Below, piece by piece: positions 42,213 through 54,200 of a DNA stretch of 64,000 nt. How positions within the stretch are numbered: position 1 is the stretch's first letter; each line of letters starts with the position of its first letter. The notes beneath the pieces were generated by a model, which was not told the DNA's origin, did no database searches, and worked only from the letters and a program-made list of their open reading frames with translations. A program made the translations under genes and the position numbers. This DNA is from Auriscalpium vulgare (taxonomy: Eukaryota; Basidiomycota; Agaricomycetes; Russulales; Auriscalpiaceae), in NCBI GenBank assembly GCA_019915015.1, contig JAHBBC010000012.1, positions 1,612,001-1,676,000 on the forward strand, written 5' to 3'.

Positions 42213-43646
42213 TTGACCGGCGGCTTCCGCGACGCCATCCTTCCCTGCTCTGTCACGGACACTGTCTTTCCTTTTTCTCCTCGCATCTGGTCTGCTCGAA
42301 TATTAACGACTCCTCACGATTTACGACATTTTACGCTCCAGCATCATCATGACTTATCCTATAACGTGTGACTGCCAATATTGGCGTTATCTTCATTATC
42401 GGCTGAATAGCCTGTGAACTCTGGACGCGGCGAGCACCGGGACCGATCTACTGCGCTCAGTGCCGTTAAGCCTGGCTTGGATGGATCCCCAGCGGTCTCG
42501 GTGCCAAGGTCTGCCGTGCCGGGACTCATCAGTGTCCATGAAATATTGGAGTGTCAGAGGATATTAAAAACGCACTGCTGATCGGAAACCGACGTCGAAA
42601 GAAAAGAGGGGGAAAATGAAAGAAACGTGTAGCCGCCTGCCTCGTGGCCGGTGCTTCGTGAGGAAAAGGTCGGCTGGATAAGGCGAAGAGGGACAGCGGG
42701 ACAGCCCACGGCGCCAGTGACGTCCTCGGCTGACCGGATCTTGATGCGAAGAGCGGAGGAGATACTAAGAGAACGGTGCTAGACGGTGCTGCGAAGAGGA
42801 ACTGGGTGGCGGGGATGGATGGCGGGGGCGAGGGTGGCGGAGGCGGGGGCGCAGGTGAGGACGGGCCGGAACCCTGCAGCCGGCTCGGACGGAGGCAAAT
42901 GTCGCCGATCGAGTCGTCACACAGCCCCCCGGTAGGTCCATGTGTAAGTCGCTGAAGCGCAGAGAGCACAGAAGACAAGGCGTGCAGCCAGTGAAGGGCG
43001 TCGTCGGGGGACAAGGGCTAGGGGACAAGGGGGCGAGGCGCCGAGGCGGACATTGATAGCCTGCGAGATGGATGCCCTGGCCAGACAAGCGGGGACTTGG
43101 CTGGGGGAGAATGGAACCGGACTGCAGGGCCCCAGCTTCCCGACTTGGAGGTGCAGCGGTGGGAAGGGTCCTGCCGCAAAGAGTAGTGGACGGATATTCG
43201 CCGAGGCAGGGGTAAGTATGAACGCGGGCGTCAGGAAACCCTAGTATTCCCCCCGAGTCCTTACGGGAACGCTAACGGCCACGAGGCAGCCCTCCTCCGC
43301 CAGGGTCTTCCCGTCTTATAAGGACGGGCCTCTCCGATAGCCTGATCCCCACTCCTCCTCCCCCTCCGGCTCTATCCCTTCCTCCTCCCGACCCATTCGC
43401 CGGCTCTCTTCTCTTTTTATCTCGTCCTGCTATTGTTGCTCTCCTGTACAACCCCCGCCCACTTTGTTGTACTCCCCTCGGTTAGCCCTTGTCTACCTTC
43501 ATCTTCCCTTTCATCTCCTGACAACAGTTACTGGCCCCAGCGTCCTGGTTTTATTCTCTCTCATTTATTAAACGATCGCCCGTGCACGACCCAGTCGCAT
43601 CTACTCCCACACCCCAGCCTCACTCTCTACCTGCAACATCATCTCA
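42213..43646. promoter_or_regulatory. Intergenic region with G-rich tract and CT-rich start region upstream of bHLH gene 2
   Basis: About 1.4 kb without a gene. The plus strand at 42,804-42,848 has five runs of three to five G separated by short loops, a potential G-quadruplex. At 43,321-43,460 the plus strand is strongly C/T-rich, as upstream of the first bHLH gene. It is probably the promoter and leader region. Confidence 0.4.
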
Positions 43647-44669
43647 ATGGAAGGCCCCTTCGAGCAAGTTCTTGTCGACCTCCCCAAGAGCCCCTTCATG
43701 GATCCCTCGGGCAACTTCTCCGCCTACGACTCGCTGAGCGGTCTTGACGACCTTCACTACCCTGGCTCCGAGCCCTTTGGCATGTCCGCCCTTCACTGTG
43801 AGTAGTATCGCCTCCCGCTCCCATAAATACCTGGCTGATGGCCCTCGTCACCCAGCCTCCCCGCGTCTTGGGTTCCCCTCCTTGAACCTCGCAGCCCCCA
43901 TGTCCGAGTACACTTACGGCAGCCCGGCATACACCACCGGCTCGCCCACGCGCCCGTTCACCCCGCCTCAAGGCGTCTACCCGGCGCTCATGAACCTTAG
44001 CGCGGGGGAGATGTCCTCCGACAGCATGCAGTCCGGCCGTACCAGCCGGGGCAGCGGCACCCACTCGCCCTCGCTCGCCGCCGTCCCGCGTTCGCACCGC
44101 TACAACCCCATCAGCGTGCCGATGCCCACTCGCAGCACTCGCGAGCGCAAGCGCCGTGCCACCAAGTCGGACGACTTCTCCGACGATGACGACGATTTCC
44201 ACCCCACCGTACCCGCCGGCACCTCTAACGAAGTGTCAGTTTCATCAACCTTTGTCATTAGGGTTGAGGGCTAATCGATTCCTTTGTCCAGGCGCCGGGA
44301 GGAAATCCGTCGTCAGCGCATCGAGTCGGAGCAGAGGAGGCGCGACGAGCTCCGGGACGGCTACCGCCGCCTCAAGGACGCCCTCCCGGTTTCGAACCAG
44401 AAGTCGAGCAAGGTTTCACTGCTCGATCGTGCGACGACCCACATCAAGTACTTGGAGATGACCCAACAACAGTTGCAGACCAGACTTCAGCAGGCTGAGG
44501 CCGAGACCCAGCGACTACGCCAGTGCGCACCACCTGTTGCCATTGACTAATATCAGACGCTGACATATGTTGCTGTAGGGTGAACGAGGCGTTGATGCTC
44601 GGCACTGCCGAACAGCGTCACGCCGCGGCCGCCGCTGCCATCGCTGCTGTGCCCCAAACCTCATTCTGA
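43647..44669 (+). CDS. bHLH transcription factor (paralogue 2)
   Basis: Nuclear regulator. The start MEGPFEQVLVDLPKSPFMD is followed by an intron (43,799-43,852). Then a Ser/Thr/Pro-rich part (PMSEYTYGSPAYTTGSP) with a KRRATK basic patch and an acidic run (FSDDDDDFHP) follows. The bHLH begins after the intron at 44,234-44,291. It consists of REEIRRQRIESEQRRRDELR, DGYRRLKDALPVSNQKSSKV and SLLDRATTHIKYLEMTQQQL, followed by a Gln-rich coil. The final intron (donor GTGCGC) joins RLRQ to VNEALMLGTAEQRH and an Ala-rich tail. The bHLH is nearly identical to paralogue 1 through DELRDGYxRLKDxLPVSNQKSSKVSLL. The flanks have diverged. Confidence 0.87.
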
Positions 44670-47246
44670 TTGCGTCACGCAGTCTGAAGGCCAGCAGGCA
44701 GCCCGCCTCGGCTCGTGGTCTTTACGAAAAGCGGATTGCTCCCCTCCGCCTATTTACGACGATCGATGAGATCTGCCAGGATTGCAGGTTGACGCATCTT
44801 TATTTCACGCATGGACATTGCCGCATCCCCTTTTTTATTCTGCATTATCCCCTATCCCCTCCCCTTCATCATCTTGTCATCCCGGTGCTCTTTGCTCCGC
44901 GGGAAGATCCAGACTGGCTGTGCGTCAGCGATGCACAACCTCACTCCTTCCTTCTAGGGTCACCTGGTCCCGCAGCCGAGCTGTGGGACCCTCCTCTCAT
45001 TGTCCGCACCGCGCCGGACGGTCGACCCGTGGTCGCCGCCCAGGCCGCCGACAACCCGCTCCATCGAGGCCGACGACAGGCGACACGAAGACGGACTCCT
45101 ACCGACTGGGTCGAAGCCAGCGGCGACACGACACTGACGCAAGACCGGATGTGCTGCAGCTTGAGGCCCCTCCCTCCAGTGCGAGCGGAGGCCTGCTTCG
45201 CTCACCGTCCGGCTCCTCTTGTTCCTCACACCCGTCGCATGTCGCCCTCGCTCCCCATCGACGACCACCCGTCTGCGCACCGAGGCGATCTCTTCAATGA
45301 GCCATCGTCCTCGCTCCCGCGCGCCAACACACCGGCATCCTGTCCGCCCCTCCGACTCCTCGCGGTGCATCTCGACCCTACGAAATCCCCTTCCCTCCAG
45401 TCACCGGATCACGTTCATCCCTGCCAGCAACCCACCGCGCACATTAACGATTATTATCACCTGATTTATGTCCCCTATGCCCCACACGCGATCCCCCAGT
45501 CCACTGTTGGCGCCTGATCACCGTCAGTGGTAACGACTGTCACGCCCCACCCACCTGCACCCTTCTTCCCGCCCGAGCCTGCACTGCCGCCCGGCATTCA
45601 CGCTCGTCTGGCTGCCGCGGACTTGTGGGGGTGGCTCGTCAAATCGCAACACCCCGCAGCATCAACGCCCATGCCATCATCACTGCGCTCTCCGGACCAG
45701 CCGCGTTCCGCATCACAGTCTCCACGCCGCGCAAAATCCGGGTCCCTCGCGTGTGCGCTTCCTCGTCTTTCGTCGGTGCGGCTAGTTCGCCCGCGAAGTC
45801 TAGAGTCGAAGTGCCTCGCTTGAGTGGCCTGGGGTGCGCGCAGCCCGGGACAGTCTTGCGACCGACAACGCCGGTCTTGGAGAGTTGGGGCACCGTTCAC
45901 ACTCGCCAGTCGGGTCCGCTGAACGTGCCTCGCTGCGAGATGCACTAGCTACACGTTGTCCGCTCGCGATGTGTTTGCTTCCTCCCCCCTATGTCCTTTA
46001 TGCCGACGAATCGTGTTTCATGCCTCGACTCGGGTGCTGCGGATGTCCTTTCGCCGCCCAGTCACAGCATTATGCAGCCTCACATTACTACACTATTTCT
46101 AGTCATTAGTTGTCGTGCAAGCGCTTCGTCCTGTAGCTGCTCGATGCGAAGGGTTACTTCACAGTACTATACTTGCTAGTATTCTCTCGACGCAATGCGA
46201 TGACTTGTCCTGGAATTCTTCCGTTGCAAGTGAAATAAAATGTCGTGAGTAGCTCCTGAACTCAGCCGAGAAATGATGGATCTCGTGATGGCCACGCGTT
46301 TGCAGGCAGGCGCGACGCGCAGCAACGACGCTCTTACTTCCCCATTCCTACGTCTCCGCTGTGACTCTGCGCTCACTGTTCCAGAAATTCAGTGACCGTT
46401 CCTATGAGCACGGGTATCAAGTTTGTTCAGGCAAATTGGGGGATATGACACCAATGCTTCCGCGAGCTTATCAGCGAGATAGCGCGCAGAGAGCGGCCCA
46501 CTCGTCCAGCATCTAGCGCTTCCTTGTACAGCAGCGCATTACCCAGCTGAGGGAGCGCCAGACGTAACAAGACGTTCTGCACGTCGCGTGAGTTCCCTTC
46601 GTATCATAACGTATCATTCATCTCGTACAGATCGACATGGCCGCAGACGGCGACTCGCATGCGCAAGGAGCTCGAGAGCAAGTCAGGCGTGGCTCGATGG
46701 TCCGTCCTCGTGTTTCGCAGATACTGTTCGCGTAATGTGACGCGAGAAGGGCTGTGCAGCTGACCGGAAGAGCAGACCGGATTCCGTCAAGAGGCGGAGG
46801 ACAACATGCGGAAACGAGACAAATTCAACGCAAACGGCGCCAGGGAAAGCGAGATCGGGATAGAGTGTGTGTCTGCCGCGCTGGTCTCGTTTGAATGTAT
46901 GTGAATAATTGATCGCGGACCACAGCGTGCTGGACGATTTGAGGAGCACGATCGCAGAGCGGATTGATCGCCTCGGAGAAGTGGTTACCGAGTTGCTAGT
47001 TGCTGGTGCGTGCACCCCTCTTCATCTAGTCGGAGTCGGGCAGGGCATCACAGATGGCCGCTAAGAAGGACCCCCAAGAGGAAGATGCGCTTGAAGGCAG
47101 AAGACGCCCCCGGGGAAGTGAGTGTCTGACATCGGCACCGTTGTGTGTTTTCTCCAACTGAACTTCGTAATTTTAGTTTTCTTGTCCTAGTGAACTACAT
47201 ACAGCGGTGTATTAACTCCGGTACAACTTAGCAGTCTCGCTCAGGG
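44670..47246. other. Gene-poor stretch of 2.6 kb
   Basis: Between the bHLH stop and the HET-C stop. Open frames on both strands overlap and look like composition artefacts of GC-rich DNA. No splice-consistent gene or RNA gene was recognised. Confidence 0.4.
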
Positions 47247-50200
47247 TCAGTACTCGTACTCGCGCTCTTCTTCGCCCTCGTTATCTCTGCCCAGATTCAA
47301 CCTCTCCGCGCCGAACGTTTCATCGCTCTGCTCTCCGCCGTAGCCTCTCTCCTCACTCCTCTCATATCCAGTCTCCTCGCTTCTGCCATACCCAGTCTCC
47401 TCGCTCCTCCCGTACCCGCTTGCCTCGTACTCCTCGCGACGGCCATGACCACCATCGTTTTCATTTGACCGCCCGTAGCCCGACTCCTCTGTTGTCTCCT
47501 CGTAACCGCCGCCGCGCCCATACTCCTGGCGGCCCTCGCCGTAGGTTCCCTCAGAGTAGCCGTCCCCGGAGCGAGACTGACCATACCCACTTTCCTCACT
47601 CCTGCCGTAGGGTTCGCGCCCGCCACCGTACCCTGAGTGGCGCTCCGGCTCCTCCTGGCGACCGTACCCGCCGGAGTACTCAGATTCGCCGCCGCCATAG
47701 CGAGACTGCGTCTCGCTCTGTCGACTGTAGCTTGCCTCCCGCCCGTACGTTTGCCTCTCGCCGCCGTAGCCCTCATCATACCCGGAGCTCGCCTGCCTGC
47801 CGTACCCTTCATTTTCGGCCCGCTGATAGGACGGGTTGTAGCCGCTCTGATATCCTGTGTTCCTGGATCCACCGTACGATTCTTGCTCGTCGTAAGTTTG
47901 CCGCTGGCCGTAAGAGCGGTCTTCTTCATCGCGCTGGGATTCGCCTCCATAGCCGGAACTCTGGTGGCCATACGGATTGTCGCCCTCGGTCCGACGGGAC
48001 TGCCTAGCGCCATAATCGCCCCCGTAGGATGATTCCTCGCGACCATCGTATTCCGACTGGCGCTGGCTGTCCTCGGGTTGACCGTAGCCGCCGCCGCCAT
48101 ATGCAGATTCTATAACATATATTGTCAGCGCTCTTCAGCTGCTTTGGGGAACTCCTTCACGGACCTTGTCCATAGCGCGACTCTTCGTTCCGACGTCCGC
48201 TGTTACTGCCCGCTCCGGAGAGGTAGTCACTCCCTGCAGTGAACTGTCCGGAGGCACCGTATGCTTGTGACTTCTCGCCGTGCGCCCCTCCGGGAGTTTC
48301 CGCGGTTTCGTCGTTGGAGCCGGGACGTTTATTCTTACCCTGACGTACGCTTTCCTGGATGGCCTGTAAGCTTTTAAATACCACAATGAAGTGAAGATGC
48401 CCACCTTTGTCAGCGAGTTCAATATGGTTTCGCGCTCGTCGCCGGTGCTGTCCAGCCAGCCTTCCAGTTCTTGGAACATAGCGTTCTGAATTTGAGACCG
48501 GCCCGTGTTGTAGTATGGGTGATGGAACGCCTCGAGGATCTGAGGGACAAGAATGTCATTCCAGGTTTCAAAGGAAGGCATGAGGGGTTAAGGACTAGCC
48601 TGATTGATGACGTCGTCGGGGTTCTCCCGGTCTTCGAACCAAGCGTTGACCAGTAATTTCACACTGTATTGGACGACAACTTGCGCGATCTTCCCGGCCT
48701 ACAAGTAGATGTCAAAGCTCAAACAAAACAAAATCTAACCACTGCAATTGAAGCTTACCGGCTCGTTGAGAATCAAACCGAAATGATCCTGTGAGCAAGA
48801 GAGTTTCAGCAAACGCAGGCCATCGGCGGACGGTCCGAGATTTTAGTACCTTTGAAAGAAGACTATGCGAAGGATCGGACGCGTGCGGGTTGGTGAAGAC
48901 TTCATACTGATCCTTGGAGTCGATTACTGCCTTGCTACCTTCGCCAAGAACGCCTGTCACTTGAGACAGAATGGGCTACAGAAGTTCACCGATTCAGGAT
49001 CGATACGGGAGTACAAGAAATGCCATATACCGTCAGCCAGGGAGCCAAAATAGTGTACACGTCTGCCGATTTTTGCGTCAATTTGAAAGCAACGACAGAG
49101 ATTAAGCATAAAACCCTCACAAGCGTTCAGCGCGTTCGTCAAGCCGTCAATCAAGTCGCCCAGGCCAGGTATCTTCTCGATTTGCTCCACGACGGTGCGG
49201 AATACCCCGTCGCGCCACTTAAGCAGCGCCCAAAGTTTCTGCTGCACCTCCGGCGGAGCGATGTTGTCCGGGTTGAACTGATACGACTGCGACTGCTGGT
49301 GGAGATTCTCCCCTTCGTCCATATTTCCACCCCCAATCGGCAGCTTGGACAGCAAGCCCTTGAGCTTTGAGATAGTGGAGTCCTGATCCGAAGTCGATGC
49401 CTCGTTCATCTTGTTGGTCAGGTCGGTGACCGAGGCCTGGCTGAGGTGGTCGCCAGCTTCTCCCATAAGAGAGTGCAGGAAATCAGCGCCTCCGAACGTC
49501 CCCGTTACGAGAGGTGGAGCAGGGCCATTAGGGGTATTGATGATGACTGAAAATCATGCATGTCAAAACACTTACATAGCTTTCCAACAAGCCAGATCCC
49601 TCACGTACCTCGATCGCCGACATGGCAAAATACTTGCTCGTGGCCCATCTTCCTCAGAGCAATCTCGCACCAGTTGCTGTGGGCGAGAAGGTCCTCCAGG
49701 GTATGTAAGCCCGTTCCGAGGAGCCGATATGCTTCGAAGAGTTCTGGCCCTTCGTGGCCTCCAGAGCGCCTTCCGCGGCCAATACAGGCCCGAAAGACGC
49801 GGCGGATATGAGCCGTAGATGTGTCCCATCCCCGATTGTCACTCGCCATGTAGTTCTATGCCAACGGTCAGTGAGATGTCACTCTTGGTACATCACGAGC
49901 TACCTTCATTCCAGTGCGTTCGTCAATCTCGAGCTCCTCTTGGCGCACCGGGGGACGGAGCTTCGGATGAATCCGACGAGCATCTCCCTCTTTTTCTGCG
50001 TAGCCTCTGTGGCGACAATTAGTTCTGCGTGCACATTGAGCTTCGGCCACTCACTTTGGGTTGTCGATATGTTCCTATCCGCCGTATGATCAGGAAGCCA
50101 GATCTAACGCGTACGAGGACTCGCACTTACAACAGGAAGGTAAACTCCCAAGCGGTCGGCAGTGACCTCAAATTCTTCGGTTGCGAAGCCGAAGGTCTAC

Positions 50201-50805
50201 ACAATGATGTCAAGGGAAATCACGTGAAGAGGCTGTCAGACCTACCATGAATCCGAGGACTGCGACGATGAGAACAAGGGTGTCTGCGGAGAGTTTCGTC
50301 AACCCGGCGATGTCCATGGCCTATGGCCGCGGAGTCGCGATGTCAAACGCAGCATCGGGAGCGGTGGTCAAGGGGCACACCTGGGAATAGTCTCGCAGCC
50401 AGTTGCCCTGGGCAAGGCGTTAGTGTCTGCAACATCCAAAGGACACGATCGCGACTCACGAAGTAAACTTTTTTAACATCGCCTTTGTTGAACTTCTTCC
50501 CTCCAGAGCCAGATTGCAGGAGATTATGGGCAAAGCTCAGCAGTCCTGCACCAGCAGCACCATGGCCTGCAGTCTTGGCCAATTCCGTGAGAATATTCTC
50601 AATGTCCCCATGGCGGAATGCCTTGTCTATAGGAGATTGTCACGATGGGGATCGCGCATGATGCAGTCTGCAGCCAGAGCAAACGGTGCGTACCGTTCAA
50701 GTACGAGAAGTCAGGGATATCGCCAGCACCAAATGCCCTGACTCGGGCTGGTGCAACGGCTAGAAAGACAGTTAGGATCAGCAGAGTCGAAGCAAATGGA
50801 TGCAT
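47247..50805 (-). CDS. Heterokaryon-incompatibility-related protein HET-C
   Basis: Homologue of Neurospora HET-C, a secretory-pathway protein whose allelic differences trigger incompatibility in some ascomycetes. In basidiomycetes the role is unknown. The ATG at 50,805 starts a signal peptide (MHPFASTLLILTVFLAVAPA) that leads into ARVRAFGAGDIPDFSYLN, the HET-C hallmark. Family segments over many exons include KFNKGDVKKVYF, GYAEKEGDARRIHPKLRPPV, QEELEIDERTGMKNYMA, GWDTSTAHIRRVFRACIGRG and GTGLHTLEDLLAHSNWCEIA, plus LRKMGHEQVFCHVGD. Then GEAGDHLSQASVTDLTNKMN, a helical middle, and a low-complexity Gly/Tyr/Ser/Arg/Glu tail of about 290 residues in imperfect repeats (GYGRSEETGYGRSEETGYE). The Gly-rich tail is typical. 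No variable allele-specificity segment can be judged from one copy. Confidence 0.9.
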
Positions 50806-51070
50806 CGCAGTGGGCACAAGAGCTAGATGCGAGGAGATCCTCAGAGTTCGTCATTTGGACAAGATCGGATATGACCGCCTGGTCTTCGCTAAGCCTGTCT
50901 CACGGACTCTGCCAAGCCATGACGCACAGCGCGCGTGCCAGCGCCGGTGAGATGCCGTTCGCCAACATCGAGCATGAATGGAGACGACCAGCGTGCGTGC
51001 CAGTCGGACGACGTGGCGGAGGCAGCACCTACTCCAAGCGCCCGGGTCGGGCGGATCGATCCACTATCCC

Positions 51071-51155
51071 CAGCAACTACAAACAGCGCAGCAACTACAA
51101 ACAGCGCAGCAACTACAAACAGCGCAGCAACTACAAACAGCGCAGCAACTACAAA
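51071..51155. repeat. 18-bp minisatellite
   Basis: Unit CAGCAACTACAAACAGCG in four perfect copies plus a 13-base partial copy, in the 420-bp gap between the TAF2 stop and the HET-C start, within the likely HET-C promoter. Perfect copies suggest recent expansion. Confidence 0.9.
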
Positions 51156-51227
51156 TTAAACAGCGCGACAGCTACACTACAACGCATAAGCGAGGCATTC
51201 TGTCGACGTCCATGTAGGCGATCGCTA

Positions 51228-54200
51228 TCATGCCAACTTTGCCTTCTTCGCCACAGGCTGTCCTCCGTTCGGCTTCTCACTACCCTCCTTCCTCTTCTTC
51301 ATACCCTGCTGCCCTTTCATCTCCTTCACCCGATTGCCAAGCATCACCGCCACCTGACCGACTTCGGACTCCAGACCGTTGAATATGATCGCGTTGTTGA
51401 TCATGAGGTCGATGTCGGCTTCCCATGCGTCCATAGACTCGTACTTATCTGCGTCCAGCTTTTGCCGGATGGTCTGCAGGTCTCGGGCATCCTTGCGCGG
51501 GATGAACTCAAAGTATTGGGGGATGCCCAGCGCGACAGGGTCGACAGGCTCTCTGAAGACGTACGATCTACAAAGACGTTAGGATATCCAAAATTAGACA
51601 CCAAGTCAACGCACATGGGATCCTTGACTAGGTTGTTCATCAGCGTTTGCACACTGCGCTTCTCGGTCCAGGACATCTTCCTCTCCATGACCTTCGTCCA
51701 CTCTTTCTTGTAGGCCCTCTCGACTGCGTCCGCGCACTCCACAGGATAGGTAGTAGGAGGATTGAACAGGCGACAGTTGGCGAACACGAGTTCGATGTCT
51801 TTCCCAACCTCTTCGTTCGTCGTGTATTTGCCCGTGGTCACGTTCGTTGTTATCGTGCCGAAATCCATGGGTTGCTTGATTTCGTCGAAGTACCTGAGTT
51901 TAATATCAAGCACATGAAAAGCATTGAGATGACAGCGAACATACGTCGGGCAGCCGTCGAGCACAGGATCCACCGGTCTGGCAAAAATTACAGCCTCCGG
52001 CAGTTTGAGAAGTGTCTTCAAAAGATCCTTGACCTTTGTCTTGTTGATTGGCGTCGACGTAACTTCAGACGCCTTCTTCGAAGGCCTAGGGGAAGCAGCG
52101 GGCGATGCAGACGAGGGAACCACCTCCCGTTCTTTGCCCTTGTTCGATGCGCGATGTGAGTCTGGGGGTACAGGAAGTGGGAGAGTAGCAGGATTGGCTT
52201 CGAGCGACCCCAAAGGTACAGGTCGCTTGATCTTTATCGAGCTTGCCCTCAGAGTCGGGGCCGCCTTCTTCTCTTTCTCGACAACAGGGGGCTGCGGACT
52301 CTTGCTGGGCTTCTTGCTGGGCGACGCCAAGGCCAAGATCTCGTCATCTTCAAGCAAGTCGCTTTCATAACCTTTCTTCCGCTTCCCGGGTTGGACTACG
52401 CTCGCCGTAGTCCGATGGTGTTTCTTGTGCATTGCTTCCATGGCGAGTACCTCCTCAAGAATGTCAAGAGATCCATCGTCCTCCACTGGCGGCAGTGGGG
52501 CCTCGTCAGGCTTCGGCTTACGGATTTTCGGTGCCTTGGCGGTCGATGGGGCAGCGTTTGCAGGCGTCTCTTTGACTGGTGTCTCCGTTGACCGTGGAGC
52601 AGTAGGGCCGCCGAACTTGAGCTTGATCGAAGGTCTGGGGGCGGGTTCGACGACGGCCTTCGGCACTTGAGCGACCACTGTGGAGGGCCCTGCGCCTGCC
52701 GGTGCAGTAGCAACAGGCCGAGCTTTCTCGACCGGCTGAATCTGTTTCTGGACCCTTGATTGCAGCGTGTTGTTACTCCTTGCCCATTCTGGTTGCAGCG
52801 ACCCGGATGAGTAGGAAACCTGAGCAATGAGAGTGCATGGTGGCTTACCTTTCTCAAAGAAGGTCTCCAGCGCGGCAGCCTCGTTGTAAGCGTACGACTC
52901 AGGCAAATTGTACGTTTTTGCGTTGCGAATCATGAGACGAAAATCGGCTTCGAGAGCGAAACGATCTTTGTAAACGCCATTTTGCAGTTTGGCGGACATA
53001 TTGCTGAGGTCCATTGGACTTCGAATGACGTCAAAGTAACTATGCGGCATTGTCAGGGATTGCAGAGATGAACAATGCGCCAACGAGACTTACTTCGGAG
53101 CATGATCTCTGACCGGATCAACTGGTTGCAAGAAAATAGTAGCACGCTTGTTGCTGGTCAACTTCCGCAACAACAGCTGTGCAACGGTAAAATCAAGCGA
53201 AGTCATGCCACCACTACGGCCCTTAGGTTCCTTGATCTTGGTGGGAGCACTGCCCTTATCTTTGATCTTGGACTTCGTCGAGGTTCGGAACGCGACTCCC
53301 TTCTTGTTCGGCGTGGCCATCGGCGGCTCCATAGCAGGCGTAGGAAGCAGCTTGACGATGTTCGGTTCTGTCGACGTGCCCGAAGGTAAAAGACGAATCT
53401 TTGGAGGTGCGGGCGGAGGCAAGGTCGGGCGGCTCGCAACCGCGCTACCAGCCTTGGCTGCTCGGGGAGGCTTAGCAGGGCCAACCTTGAGCGGGGGAAG
53501 TGCAGAAGGCGTTTCGACTATTGGCGTCGGAGGAGGAAGGTGGATAGAGAGCTTTGGCGGGGCTTCTTCTGCCCCTCGAATGAGTATGTCTGCCAGTTTC
53601 AGGATGGACCAACGAACGTCTTGGTCGGCGTCGGGTGCACTTGAGATCTTATGTCAATACAACTGGAGCAATGCGTCATGCTCGGAAACTTACAGAGCAA
53701 CGGGCAGGAGAAATTCTCTGACTATCTCATTTTTCCCGACCTCCTTGTCTTTCCGCAGGGCCTTGATCAGGAGGTCGACCTCACTTTTCTTGTTCTCCTT
53801 CACTTTTTCTTGCGTAACACCGTCTTCCTCGATGAGTAATGGGTCTGTTTCTTTTCCTGAGCCCTTCAATTCGCCCATAGTGACCAGCAGAGCAAGAGAC
53901 TGGCAGGCATTTCGGGCTACATGGCGCCGAATCACACGAGATGAGTCATGCGCTGCCACCGCCAGAATATAGCGCATGATCTTGGGCGTGTACCACTTAG
54001 TCAGGAAAAGAGCGTCGAAAGCTGCAATCCGAACTTGCGTGTAGTTGCCCTCCCTTCGAGAAAACGCAGTGAGCATGCGCGGTATGTAGGTAACGGATTG
54101 TGACATACCTTGTCAACGGGAAGAAGACACGTGGATCGTTCGGTATGAGGCCAGATACGCTAAGTATGAGCCTGAACTGAAGAAACCATGAGTCAAAGGT

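Noticed and set aside
44789..45517. 242-codon plus-strand frame downstream of bHLH gene 2
   Set aside because: Composition is random-like with no domain. It overlaps other frames equally long and probably reflects GC-rich 3' flank.
47054..47160. Short plus-strand frame beginning MAAKKDPQEEDALEGRR
   Set aside because: Too short, no homology recognised and no clear partner exon.
47297..48100. 267-codon minus-strand frame rich in Ala/Arg/Thr
   Set aside because: It is an off-frame reading of the HET-C Gly/Tyr repeat tail. The true frame ends at 47,247 and matches the family's Gly-rich tail.
51071..51155. CRISPR-like array
   Set aside because: The units are directly adjacent with no spacers and the genome is eukaryotic, so it is a minisatellite.
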